Assembly (NCBI GenBank): GCA_021018815.1
Contig: JAITYX010000002.1
Coordinates: forward strand, 10,261,001 to 10,325,000
Direction of reading: 5' to 3'
DNA: 64,000 bases
DNA from: Talinum fruticosum
Lineage: Eukaryota; Streptophyta; Magnoliopsida; Caryophyllales; Talinaceae
The notes under the pieces were generated by a model, which worked only from the letters and a program-made list of their open reading frames with translations, was not told the origin of the DNA and did no database searches. Positions 21,740-40,200 of this stretch are shown piece after piece; positions within the stretch are counted from its first letter, which is position 1, and every line of letters starts with the position of its first letter. Made by a program: the position numbers and the translations under genes.

Positions 21740-24370
21740 ATGGGACTATCAGTTTCAATCCTGATTTCAGCTTGGCATGAAATTCTGAACCAAAATTTTT
21801 TCAGCATGATTTCCAGTGGTAGTCCATGTTCAAGAGCTGGAGGGTTACATTTAAGGACAGGAAGCTTCAAGAGATTAGAATCATTTAAGAGAACTCAATC
21901 ACGGTGTAATCCAGAAAGGAACGGATGTGATGAAATGGCGGCTAAGAATACGAGTAGTTTGCGGGACCTCAAGCCTGAAAACATAGTGCTTGGGAAATCC
22001 CCTTCATTCAGGAGTTTAGTTCAAGAGTTTCCTAATGGGTTGTGTAGATCAGGCTCGAACGGATTGATTCACAAGCCTTTGCCCGCCATAACTCTTCCAG
22101 AACCAGCGATATTGTTCTCTCCAAGGCCGGTTTCTGAGCTCGATGCTGCTGCTGTCAAGCTTCAGAAAGTGTACAAGAGTTACAGGACTAGAAGAAACCT
22201 TGCTGATTGTGCTGTTGTTGTTGAAGAACTATGGTTAGTGTCAAATCCATGATCAAGAATATGAATGTGTTTATTATGGTTTATGTAGTGTAGCCCTTTC
22301 CCAATTTAAATTGACTGATTAGATATATCTGAATGTTTCTGTAGGTGGAAGGCCTTGGATTTTGCTGCTCTTAAGAGGAGCTCCTATTCTTTCTATGATA
22401 ATGATAAACAAGAGACTGTTGGTGCGAAGTGGGCAAGGGCAAAGACAAGAGTTGCAAAGGTATTGTAAATGATTCGTACGTGAGAACTTTACTTGATCAG
22501 ATAAAGTGGTTCAATTTATTGAAAAAATAACTTTCTTTTTATGCCAATTATAGGTGGGAAAAGGTTTGTCAAAAGATGAGAAAGCTCAAAAGTTGGCACT
22601 CCAGCATTGGCTTGAAGCGGTAAGCCGCCCAACACTTTCCTGTAGTGCAAATTATAGTGTAATAATTAGTGATTCATGGTTTCAAGAAAAACGAGGAGAA
22701 TTGGATGATTGGTCAATACACCTTTGACTGTTACCAATAATTACACTACATTTGTAAAATCGGGTTTAGCTTTTAATTCATACTACATCTAACAATGCTT
22801 TTTGTATTTTTGATATCTGTACAGATTGACCCACGCCATCGATATGGTCACAATTTGCACCTCTATTATGATGTCTGGTTCAAAAGCGAAAGCAATCAAC
22901 CATTCTTTTACTGGTATATGATCCTTCGAGCTCCTTTTCATATGCAATATTAGACACAACAATGAAAGCAGTAAATATGGTTTTCTGTTTGGTATCAGAT
23001 GACAATGTTTGTCTAGTTCTTCATGCTTACCTTTTTTGCTTTCTATAATCAAGGTTGGATATTGGAGGTGGGAAAGAGATAAGTCTTGAGAAATGCCCGA
23101 GGACCAAACTGCACAAGCAATGCATCAAGTACCTTGGACCAGTAAGTTTTAAGTCCCTTGTCTGTTTGGACGGTTTAAGAGTTAAGAGTAGTTGAATTAC
23201 TTGCATCTATGAAGCCTTGCACGTTAGCTTATGCTGTTTTTTCTTTTATACTCTGGGATGAAATTCAGAAAGAAAGACAAGAATATGAAGTAATTGTTGA
23301 AGATGGGAAGCTTGTGTACCGACTAAGTGGAGACTTAGTTGATACTGTTGGGGAGTGCAAATGGATATTTGTTCTGAGCACATCGAGAAACTTGTATGTG
23401 GGGCAGAAACAAAAAGGTTTATTTCAGCACTCGAGTTTCCTTGCCGGGGCTGCTACCACAGCTGCTGGAAGATTAATTGCCAATAAAGGGGTTCTTGAGG
23501 TATTTGTCAATTTTGAAACTGAGTAGTCTTTTGCATATATAATCTCGAACTATATGTCATTTTTGATGCCGAAATTGATGTTTCTGGTTTCAGGCTATAT
23601 GGCCTTACAGTGGTCACTATCATCCAACAGAAGAAAACTTCAAAGAGTTCCTGAGTTTCCTACAAGATAACCATGTTGATATTTCCAATGTCAAGGTATC
23701 AACCTTCAAACTTGGTACTTGTATGTTACATACTAATCAATCCTCAATAACCCGTGAAGTGGGAGGTGTACTGGTTAGCCTTAGACAAAATGACAACATA
23801 GAATGGGACATGATTATAATCCGAATTAATGACACCATAAGAAACAAAATGATACTGTTTGAATATTTCTTGGTATCAATGAATCCAGTAATACACAATG
23901 ATCTGAAGTGGGTTAGTTTCCTGGATGAATATTTGACAGTGTCTAAAATTGAAAATGAAACTTGTGCAGAGGTACGCATATAACGAGGAAGCATCATTCA
24001 AAGTTCCTGAAGATGAAGGGACCCCAGAAAAACGGCAGATGATGATGAAGGTATACCAGCTGAAGTGGAAAGCTCAGCCAGCGAAGTTAAGGCCAGTGGT
24101 GACAACAAAGAACCCGTCTTCTGCTTGGCCAAACGCTTGTCCTGCAAATGGAGCACTGGAAATGGACCTAGGATCGGTTGTGTTAGGGACTACCCATTGG
24201 ATCTACAATCCCAAGCTCTTGAGCATGTCAACTTGTCTCCACGAGTCAGACCCGGATCCTTAATTTCTGGACCAATTCCTTCTCCAAGGCCCAGCCCGAA
24301 GGTTCGGATGTCACCTAGGTTAGCATATATGGGCCTGCCTAGCCCCCGGGCTCAGGTTACTGGTGCCTGA
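21740..24370 (+). CDS. IQM: IQM-family calmodulin-binding protein (IQM4-like), with one frame break
   Basis: Plant IQ-motif protein that binds calmodulin independently of calcium; it has no known enzymatic domain. Exons: 21740-22233, 22345-22459, 22554-22619, 22825-22913, 23054-23141, 23269-23499, 23594-23695, 23970-24370. All junctions are GT-AG and in phase. The IQ motif is at residues 137-156 ([12 protein letters not shown]). The conserved core follows: [78 protein letters not shown]. The C-terminus [20 protein letters not shown] is in a different frame from the start of exon 8. One missing A in the A5 run at 24028-24032 (near residue 415) accounts for it exactly. With that base the protein is 528 residues, the usual IQM length. 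As printed, the frame runs to a stop at 24263 and loses the conserved C-terminus. Confidence 0.95.
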
Positions 24371-26238
24371 ACTGTTAACAAATGATACTGACTTAGTGGA
24401 GGCGCTAAACTCAACAACTATGACAGCAATGAAAACGAACAACATGACCCAGTGTGGATCCCGCCATTGTCAATGGGATATACGGCAAAAGCTGGGCACT
24501 TCTGGTGCCCTAAAGTGTGAATTAGTACCGTCTTTCCTAACTTATCCCTTGATTTGTTCAATTGATTTTCTGTATACATAAAACCATGGCTTGTGCGTCA
24601 TGCAATATATCATCAAAGTGTAATCCTAACCTTTTTATGATGATGAGATTGATATATGCCAAAGCCAGAAGGCGTTTGATGAAGTTAATATATTGTCTCT
24701 GTCTGTCTGTCTGTGTCTGGCCCTTTCTCCCTACCTGCTCTTGTGTATGGGTTGGACCAAAAGACTAGTTGCTGGTCAGTCATCATCAGTCCAGTTGTGG
24801 GCAAATTGTCCTGACGCGTATTTTGACTCAATCTTGCACGTTTTGTACTCCATAATCTAATACTACGGATTAGTAAAAAATTGAGGTCAGTCCCCAAGAG
24901 CAAGAAAGGGACAGTCCATTCTTACACAGTTACACGGTTATGAAAGTCAAGCCACGCCTCGTTATTCACGTTTCAAGCAAATGAAAAACACTCAAGGAGA
25001 GATTCATTGGTACTCTGTATTGGGAATTCTACAATTTATTCAAATTGAATTCCACAATTATCTATTTATTTTTTAAGTAGAATGAAAAAAATCTACAAAT
25101 AAAAAAAGTGAAAAATGACTGCGTGTTAGATTTCCATTCAATTGTATTCAAGCTTATTTAGGCATGTTTTAAATATTTTTTTATTTGTCGAGTGAACTTG
25201 TGTGGATTGGGGATGTCTCACACTTTAATTTGTTATCATCTCTACAAAGTGGTTAAGCCCATATTGCCTATACCTATCATTGATGGAATACCAAAGTACA
25301 AAATACTTTAAGATAACATTCTTAGTTCATTATTAAAATGACCAACTTTAGTTATAAATAAGTGAATAGATTGGATATCTGATTCGAGAATCAAAATTTA
25401 TTTTAACTTAGTTATAAATTAGATTCAATCATATCAAGTCCAACTATAGTTAAAATTTATTTTCATTTTGGATACTCAAATATCGCCCTTTTATTTTCTT
25501 TATTTTATATTAAATTCTAACATTAAGCCAACTACTATACTATTATCAAGTTCGATTTTCGATACAGATAATAATAAATAAAATTCATATTAGTCGAGTT
25601 ATACTTAAAATATCAAGATCGATACTACCTGAGTTTTACTTTCTAACGTTCAACTTTCAAGGATCGAAACTGGACCTCGTTGGATCAATCTGTCTGAACC
25701 CACCGGGTCATCAGTAGTTGGTCCTGCCTGACCAGTACTCCTTCCTCCTTTCTTTCTTTTTTTATTTTTATGTTTTGGCGACCCCCTTTTTAAGTTCACA
25801 TGTTCCTCCCGTTAAAAAAGCTGTCCATATTGCGTCGTCTATCCAACCCAGTCACCGAGGGGGAGAGAGAGACAGAGACGGAGAGAGAGAGGAGTGGAGT
25901 ACGTTCGATTAGCCACCTCACCATCACCAACCACAATTCTCCCTCTCTCTCTCCCATCTTCCCCCGGCCTCCACCATCCGCCAAAACTTTCACTAATCAA
26001 GGCTCCTAACCCTAAAATTTAGCAGATTGAGCGAAACCCTCTTCACTCTCTTCAATTTTCTTTCTCAGTGGTTCTTCATCCAAGCTTCTTGTTCGTCTAT
26101 GGTGCTTCCAATGCTAGGGTTCGTCATCTGCTGAGCTACACTTGTCATTTTGGTTGAAGATATAGCTTCAATTTGCTCAATTTCAGTCGTACTCTTCGAG
26201 TTAGGGTTTTGTTGTTCTTCTTTTGGGGTTGAACTTCA
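24371..26238. other. Intergenic region and CKL 5' leader
   Basis: Non-coding. 24,600-25,650 is AT-rich with nothing recognisable. 25,859-25,897 is a purine (GAGA) tract, and 26,010-26,238 is a CT-rich leader typical of a plant 5' UTR directly before the CKL start codon. No intron was assigned in it. Confidence 0.6.
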
Positions 26239-31697
<5,459 letters not shown>

Positions 31698-34600
31698 ATA
31701 CTCATTCTCGTGCTTACATTCTTGTAATAATATAATGCTATAATTGTGTGCAATTACACTAATGATAGTGAGATCCCTGTAGTTTCTTGGTAAGTAATGG
31801 GCACAGCCTAAGGGATCACGACTGAAATGGAACCATTTGGCGAGTGAAAGGGGGTGAAGGTTGGTTGTGCCAGAATCAGTTTGCCCTCATATTCCATTAA
31901 CGGAAGGTTATGTCTTTGTACCGGATATGCCTCGAAAAGGAAGTCTTCCCATCAGTTGGTGTGTTACTGTCTTCTTAATTATGGGATTTGCCAGTGCTAC
32001 AACACTGGATCAGGGTTGGATGTAAAATTGCAAGAATACAGTTATGTGTGCTATTGCAGCTTTTGCTGCTGTTAGGAATGTTCATTATCGGTCTAGATGG
32101 CAAGAATTACCCAGCCTGGAATACTCGTAGACCTGGAAAACGGGTCATTTTGCCAGGTCGAGACTGGACCGACTGAAATGGACCAAGGTTTTCCACTTTT
32201 TTTTTGTTTTGGTTTTTTTTTGGGGGGTGGTGGGGGAGGCGGGGGTTGGAGAATCAGACTGAATTCAGCCCGGTCCTCAGCCCTCTCTAATTGGAGGACT
32301 TTAGATTTCTGGTTTTGCCAACATAAACAAATAGACAAAACATAACACATTAAAGGAAATATGAACATTTACCATAAATAAAGCTCGAGAGTAGGAATAA
32401 TAATTGCAAATTTTTAGATGAGCAAGGTATTTCGTGAGATTGAATGCTTGCAGTTGTAGGGGTGATTTTTAAAATTCTTACATATATATGACTAATTAGT
32501 TATTTTACCATAACTTATACATTATTATTTTATGAATGGCTAATAAACAATTTGTGTTGACATTTATATTTTATATGTAAAAATAATAGAGATGCATAGG
32601 TCAAATAATAGACCAAGGAAATGGGCCACACAAATAGCTGGAATTTGTATATTTAAAAGCCACTTGTTGGATCCTCAAAATCTCAGATGTGGGGGAAGAA
32701 GATTATGATCAAACACAGTGATGCATTTATTTGGCTGTTCCCTTTACGATTCAATATGGCCCCTGGAAAACAAGTGCAGGTGGTAGAGGACCATCTCGTC
32801 TCCTGGGTTTGTTTGGTATGAACAAATTAAAACCTCCCATCTTTATAATTTATAAACATGATCAATTCGAAATTAAATTATGAAAGTGAAATGTGAAGGC
32901 TGTTTACAGAAAGACACAATGATTAATCTCAGTCGAATTTAAATTCAGACCTCGGGTAACAACTCTGAAAAGCTCTTACTGATTATGCTACCGTGTAGAG
33001 CCATCAGAACATTCGTTTCGAGAATGCTCATACATTTATGAATATGATGATGTTTATGTGCATCATACAATACAGGCTGTTGCCAGCTCTATTTGTTGTA
33101 GTACTGATGTTGAATGTAAATGCCAATTAATTCATATATTGTGATTTGTGACTGCAACATGCAAATTATTAATTTAATAACAGAAAAGGACAGTTTCCAA
33201 AGTCAGTTGTCTTTGTGGCCATCATTTTAAAGTCAAGAAAGGGATAAGATTTTGATAGATATCCAACTCTTGCCCAAATCAAAGACCTAGAGGAGAGTTA
33301 GCATCCCATTTGTAGTTTAAAATGTGAATCTTTTGAAATTAATGTGACATTGCACCACTCAAACCACCAAAAAAAAGGGGAGCTCTCTTTTTCCACCTAC
33401 TTTGTGATCATGCAAAATTTATATCATCGGCTTAGCTTAATTAATAAAGTTTTTACTAATTGGTATTATTGAATCGGGTTTAGTTGTGATGAATCAATTA
33501 TTTTTCCTCCCTCACAACACCCCCATTTAAAAAAATGAAGATTGAAAAAATCTATGCCAAATTGCTGAGTTTTGAACAAAGTAGTTTATAAGGCAATATG
33601 GCGATAAGATGAAAAACAAATGCAAATCCATGGAAGTTTGGGATTTTAAAAAGTATTACTAAAAGACAATTTGAATCCACAGTGTGAAAACAATAATGTC
33701 CATGTGATCCTAATCAATGGACACTTTTTCAAAAGCAGCCTAAATTGGTTGACTATATTGCAAGGCTGTTGGCCTAATACTTGTTTAATACAGTACTACT
33801 AGCACAAATTCATATCGCACAAAGAAGCCAGATTTCCTAATTACACAAAGACCAATTGAACATCTCTATAGTAAAATAAGATCACATTCGGAGCTCGGAA
33901 TTTATGTTGATGTGAACTATACTCCGTCTGATCGTATACTTCCTCTGTCCTCAAAAACTAGTCCGGATTGTTTGGAAAGTAAAAGTTTTTAGTTTAGTTT
34001 TTAGGAGGACATCTTCTGTTAGTATATTTTCTATGCTTCTGCAAAAGAAGTAGAAGAGCCAAATTTCTTAATCAAAAACTTATGGGAATTTCTGTAGGGA
34101 TATCATACCCCTCTTTATCACTATCCTCATCCCCATTTTGAATGAAGATACTAGTCCTAAATCGGTGGGTGGGGTCCTATAGGCATTAGTTTTTCTCGCC
34201 CCATTGTTATCCCCGTGCTATTATGAGCCATATTTACCGTTGACAAGTGATTCAAGTTCTTGAATATCAATTTTCAGATGACAGTGACGACAACTATCAA
34301 TTTATGATATCAATCAAAATCAGAAAAAGGGGTGTAAGTTTATAGGGGTGGATGAAAGCCTTGGTCTAGTTGATCAGCACATGTTTGCGAGTACTAATCA
34401 TCTGCACTTAAAAAAGGCACACTCAGAGACAATTTAAGCAATCAGAATGAGATTCTAAAACCAAATGCCGTGAGAATAAACAGAAGAATCAAACTCATCT
34501 AGAATTCACTCAGCCTATAAGAAGGATGACCTATTAACAATCTCTCCTTTTTTGGTCAATCTGGCACTGAGATTGGACACGTAAAAAGCATTGCTTCTAG

Positions 34601-35240
34601 TATGCGGAATGGATTCGATGCTCCAAGGATCAATCCAGAAAAAGTGGACAAAGGCCACTTTGGTAAGGATAAGCTTTTCGAGCTAGAAAGCATAAACACA
34701 AACATGTCTAGTTGTCTGTTACTTCCAGGCAGAAAATGAACCCATACTTGACGATTTCACCAAAAAACTTGAAACTAACTTAAATCTAGACTTGGAATAA
34801 GGCAATCTGGATCCACTGGGCAAATATTCAATACGATTTAGTATCAGAATAAGAAAACCCAATGCTGCTAGGCAAATATGTCATATACTGACAATCCCCT
34901 CTTTCCAAATAAAGCAGCTGAATATTTCAATAGCTCTTTGTGCACCATCCAAATTTAATTCGATCTGAAGAATTTGTTCGCCAAGCCTAGCTATCCTAGG
35001 ATCTTACATATGTACCTAAGAAATGAACTAAAGAACATACCTGCAAAATTTAACTACCAGAGAAATATCATTCCATACTGAAGCTGAAAGAAAAAGACAA
35101 GAAAGCAGCTTTTTCTCACTTTGATCTTGCAAAAGGGAGTCTTTTGTCAGACAAAACCCAACAATCTGAACAATCAATCCACAATGGAAATCATAACATC
35201 AACTCACACTACATATCAAGCATCACAATCAAAATGAGCG

Positions 35241-35274
<34 letters not shown>

Positions 35275-35454
35275 AATCTGTCGAAATACACTCGTTACTG
35301 TATAATATAGCAGAGGCCAGAGGGCTTATAACATTTTCCCAAAGATACACACACTTGAGCAAATCCCAAAAGCTAGATCTTCATATATTCTTTTTCTAGG
35401 GAGAGGGGGAGGGGGAAGAGATGAACAAGAACAACTTATGATAGATAAAATTTA
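31698..35454. other. Convergent intergenic region between CKL and DUF3511
   Basis: 3' UTRs of two convergent genes plus AT-rich spacer; no gene seen. 32,129-32,160 is a short near-palindrome, GACCTGGAAAA...TTTTGCCAGGTC. A T-rich then G-rich tract lies at 32,196-32,245. (TA)n at 35,244-35,271. Confidence 0.6.
35244..35271. repeat. (TA)n microsatellite
   Basis: About 14 TA units, some 180 bases downstream of the DUF3511 stop codon. Confidence 0.95.
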
Positions 35455-35829
35455 TCAACCATGGAGCATATTGGTGTACCTGTCTTTGAGCCACCTAAAG
35501 CTTTTGGAAAAAGACCTTTTGATTTTGCCCTCAACACTGTAGGCCTTGTAACTGGCAACCCTTTTCTTCCTCTGCAATTCTGGGTCACTAAAACACCAAA
35601 CAGCTGCCTTTGAAGAAGAAATTGACCCATTTGTGCTCTTCCCTTTCTTGAGCTGTCTGGGTGGAGGTGGTTGGGTTGCTGAGGTTGCATAAGAAGCACT
35701 GTAACACCTCAGGTCTTCAAATCCTCCATATCCGTTTCCATTTGCTACTTTTCTCTCTCCTCCATTACCATAATAGCTCTCCATTTCCATCCTCCCATCC
35801 CCATATGACTTGGATCTGTAATCCTCCAT
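35455..35829 (-). CDS. DUF3511 domain protein
   Basis: Intact single-exon gene of 124 residues with its own start and stop. The N-terminus is Tyr/Gly-rich and hydrophilic (MEDYRSKSYGDGRMEMESYY). A Pro run (PPPPRQLKKGK) is followed by the conserved C-terminal block of the DUF3511 family: WCFSDPELQRKKRVASYKAY, VEGKIKRSFSKSFRWLKDRY. No signal peptide or membrane segment. The molecular function of the family is unknown. It sits between CKL and DGAT1, as I recall for Arabidopsis At2g19460, which supports orthology by position. Confidence 0.93.
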   Translation of the reverse strand: MEDYRSKSYGDGRMEMESYYGNGGERKVANGNGYGGFEDLRCYSASYATSATQPPPPRQLKKGKSTNGSISSSKAAVWCFSDPELQRKKRVASYKAYSVEGKIKRSFSKSFRWLKDRYTNMLHG

Positions 35830-37200
35830 TTTGCCCAGCTGATCAAATTACTAAAAATCAAATTTGAATGATAGCTACAGTCACTTATGTTTTTCAAGAT
35901 TCAATCTTTTGCTTCTAACTTGGGATGAGAGAGGATGGAGGTTAAGAACCCAAAAACCCTTTGGCTGGGCAGGGGTGAGGGGAGAGAGAGAGAGAGGATT
36001 CTCCCTCGACTTTTGAAATGGGAGTGACAAACGCTTTCACGCTTCCTTCGTTTCCGGGATAGACATGTTTATGGGGGAAATTGGCGTTGCGTTGGAGGAA
36101 AATAGTAGTGGTGTCGGCTAATTATAAAGCACAGACACATAAGATATTTATATCGGGTATTGAATTCTTAATAATGTCAATGACGTCGTTGCTTAACGAT
36201 TGAGACTGACGACTAATTGAGAATGATGACCAAGAGACTAACTGTATGTATGACCTGTTTGCTACGCATGAGGTTAGATTACGATTACAGCAGTGTTTAG
36301 ATTTAAGACTTCTAATTTTTGAGTTTACACGAGTTTTGAAGGAAACTAATATTGGAAATAACTTTATTTATAAGAGTTATATTGTCGAAGCTTATGTAAG
36401 TATGTTTGTTGGATACAAAACTAATATTGGAAATAACTTTATTTATAGGAGTCATATTGTCGAAGCTTATGTAAGTATGTTTGTTGGATTGTGGAGTTAG
36501 TTACGTAAAACTTTAAATTCTCATATGTTGATAATATATTTTACGTAAAACTTCTTATATTGATAAATTTGTAAAATTTTCTTTGTTAAAACATACACAT
36601 TAAACAAGGAATTGATTAGTATTGCAATGCTCCTTCCCGATCCCCGAGACACGCTCTTATTTTTACTTTGAAACTCTCACTAAATAATTCCCCATATACT
36701 GTCACAGTCTCCCGCAGGAAAGTCCAAATTTTGATTTATCGTAATATAATACGCTGTTTTTGTGCTCATTTAAACCTTAAAAAAGATAATTTAACTTTCA
36801 GATTTAATTATATATATATATGTGTGTGTGTAAAAAATATAATATGTGGCAATCGTTCAACATGAATTTTCGAAAACAAGAAAATGCGAGCACAACCAAG
36901 GGCATAGACAGTCTTGGTGGAAAACAAAAGCACATCATGTACAATTTTTCCGAAAAGCTCCTCACCCTAATTTGATATTTCATACATATGTTTTCAAACA
37001 CAGCTGAACTGCCATTGCTTGGGCAGAATTATGCTAGTTGCGCCCAGACTTTAACTCCTTTGGCATGGGATCTTCCACATATGCACAAGCCCATAGAGTT
37101 ATCATAATGCACGCCGACACCATCCTTGTTCTTTTTAGTGTGGTATATAAACTGATACTCCTGAACTCTTGATATCAGTATGTCTTTAGCATTAAAAGGC
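35830..37200. other. DUF3511 promoter side and DGAT1 3' side
   Basis: Non-coding. A (GA)n tract at about 35,980-35,995 lies in the DUF3511 leader region. A 75-base tandem duplication is at 36,343-36,490. A TATG(TG)n tract is near 36,811-36,830. DGAT1 3' UTR probably occupies the last few hundred bases. Confidence 0.6.
36343..36490. repeat. Tandem duplication, period 75 bases
   Basis: Two adjacent copies of a unit containing CTAATATTGGAAATAACTTT and CGAAGCTTATGTAAGTATGT (starts of the first motif at 36346 and 36421) differ at only a few positions. They lie about 510-660 bases upstream of the DUF3511 start codon. Confidence 0.9.
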
Positions 37201-40200
37201 TCAGTTTGATCGGTTTTTCCAGTTCATCAGATCATGGTAGTAAAGGAGAACGCACATTGGTTGACCAAAAATGCTGAAAATGAACCAAAAGGTCATGTTC
37301 CCCACCTGGAATTAGTGACAATAACAGTAGAATTAATTTGCTGCAGATTAAATGTGTTAGAATACATGCATTGAGAGAAGCATCTATTTGTTGTTCTCAA
37401 TGCCCGGCAATTTGTTCAAACAAGAATCATCCAAGCAAAGTGAGGGACAGAACCAATAGAACTATACAAGAAAAGATGATTTAGAGAATAATCATTGAGG
37501 TTCTACCAATCATGGGAAGTGAAGACCCTATACCATATACGCCAATGAAGAGCTGGACGGAAACAATAATCAGACCCTCACCAATGTGGACATAAATGCC
37601 GCTGCATCTGATGAGCTAAGGTTGCTTGAATCATTAAATCCCATTAAAGTGGGAGACAGCGTAGGGAGTACATAGGCAGTTGTTGACCAAAAGTGGCACC
37701 AATTTTGATTTAATTTAGTAGTTTGGAAGCCCTGTACTTCTGGGGAGCAGGGGAATTGCATTTTGCAAGAATTGTATCAAGAAATACATATGAAACTGTC
37801 TTCATTTCCCCTCCCCTTTTCTATTTTCCGCTCTTTTTTTTTTTGGGGGGGATCCCTCTCCGTTTAGATTCAGATGCTTTGTGGAAGAGGTTTGGTTCAT
37901 GGGACTTGTTGAAATAGGACTCTAGGATGCCTCATTCTTAGGAACATAACATGATATGAGATATTGTTTGCAGAAATGCATGCATACAAGAGAGGTATGG
38001 AAGCATACCATTGAGCTCTGGAACTTCCTTTGGATGAAACTTGTGATCACAACCAAGGGAACCTGTTAGTGCACATCACGACAGAATCAGGGAAAAGGTG
38101 CAATTTGTTTCATATATGATATATATTTTAGAGCAAGTACATGATCACAAGCAAAAATGCACATTTTACCTGAAACATAATACCAAGGAAAGCCCAAAGT
38201 TTGAACATATGGCAAGGGACTGCAATACACAGCTGCAAAACGAAATGGTTTTACATACATAAAAACCCCACAAGATGAGCACGAAACAACCAATAATGAA
38301 ACATACTCGGAACAAAGCCTGAGCTTGCAGAGGATGGTATCAAATTCCATATAGGAAAATTTACAAAATATTGTGTCAAGAATTAACAAGAATCCTTGCC
38401 ATTTCATGGTTCATGAGCCATAATTTCAACCAATGAAAAATTGAAAAGATATCTATTGAATTTAAACGTCTAAATTTGCCAATAATATTGGTTTATTAAG
38501 CTATGAGTTAGATAGCTGAGTACATTGTAGAAACGTGTCCTCATTGAAACCAAACAGAGCCACGCCAAACCAACATCCCTGAGATTCGCCACCCAGAAGC
38601 GGGGTGTTGGGGGCTCAAATTTACTCAGCATTACCGCTACAACAAAAGGTTTAGGGAGGCTGTTACTAGTGTACTATCTTCACCTGTAACATTATTGTTT
38701 GAATGACTGCATCACTAAAAACAGAACCTGTATAAGAAGATCACCAAAACTAAGATCTTACATACCTCATGAAATATGGCAGATATGAGGAAAGCTATCA
38801 ACACAGCAATTCCCTGGGATATACGAATCAGTGTTACAAACTCCAGAGTGATATATATTTTACAATTCTTGCGACAGTCTTGCCAGGTTGTGCAAGCACA
38901 TGGACCCAAGGACACAACATTATAAAGGCTGATAGTCTATCACATCGATATGTCCTCTTCTTCTCTTCCTCCCTTTTTTTTGGCTGGATTCCAACAAATA
39001 TTCATGCTTATAGGCCTTAATATTAATTACTGGACATAGTTACAGCTGTGATTCATAAGATTGCAGAAAGACACTTTATTTTCCTCCTATTTGTATTAGC
39101 TTTTTTTTAGATTAGATAAGAAAAGAAAAATCGTATCTCGTGCCCAGGGAAACGAATCAACAGAAGGATACAAAGAATGGAATCTTAAAAATCATTCCAT
39201 TTCAGGATTGGACTAGCAAATTGCTAAAGTTGAAGTGACTAAAATACCTCTTCCAAGGACGTCAAGCCACAAATGACTCAAACAAGGATAACTTATACAG
39301 AGACATTGACAATACCTTTGGTATTCCATTGCGCAAGCATGGGAAGTAACAATGGCGAACCATCCATTTATGCACAGGCTGTGGGTAAAAATTCACTTTA
39401 GCAAGTAGAAATTGCTACAATGATCAAGTACTTAATAAATGTACTAAATTAAACTCAACAGTTAAATATATATATAACCTCCTCAGCAGCTGTTAGATAT
39501 TAAGTATTTATGTTATGGTCCCAAGATTCCATGAAATTGGGGAAACTTCTAACCATGAAAGCCTAAAGCAGAGGTGCTCGCTGGGCTTCATCTCTAAATT
39601 TCCTTATAGATTACACCCAGTACTCTAGTCGTAGGCAGAGCAACTGAAGGTTAATCAGCACCAGGGAAAATGGAAAAAGAAATGCAGCTCTTCCATAGCA
39701 GATGGAAGTGCAGTGATACTTGCAAGGCTGGTGAGCCTTTATCTGTTCAGGTAATTGTCAAACCTCGTCTGCAGTGACTAGCATACTCTAGCACATGTAG
39801 AAAGAATCCATGTTTCCTCACCAATTAAGGCTATAGATAGCCCTGCGAAATGTTCTGGGGGAAGTTCTAGCCCTGCTACTACTGCATATTTTTTTAGCTA
39901 TGCAGGCCATGTACAAGAAATGAGACACATATACTAATCCGTTGTCATATCAAACAAGCAGTGGACACCTTAGAGTGAAGAGAGATACAGCAAATCTCAG
40001 GGAACAGAGCACAAAATTAGATGTTATGGTCACACTAAGGAGACATACCATATTCCACATTCTCCAGTACTGATGGAGTCATCATAGCATCAAACCCATG
40101 CAAACAGAATAGGCAGGACAAAAGAATCAGCAACTTTCAGTGTTGGAAAGGAAATACTAAAAGCTCATGTTCTTTGACAAAAACCTACCTCTTCAAACGT

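Noticed and set aside
23949..24263. Alternative C-terminus of IQM in the printed frame
   Set aside because: It lacks the conserved family end, which sits intact in the next frame. A one-base deficit explains it better than a real novel tail.
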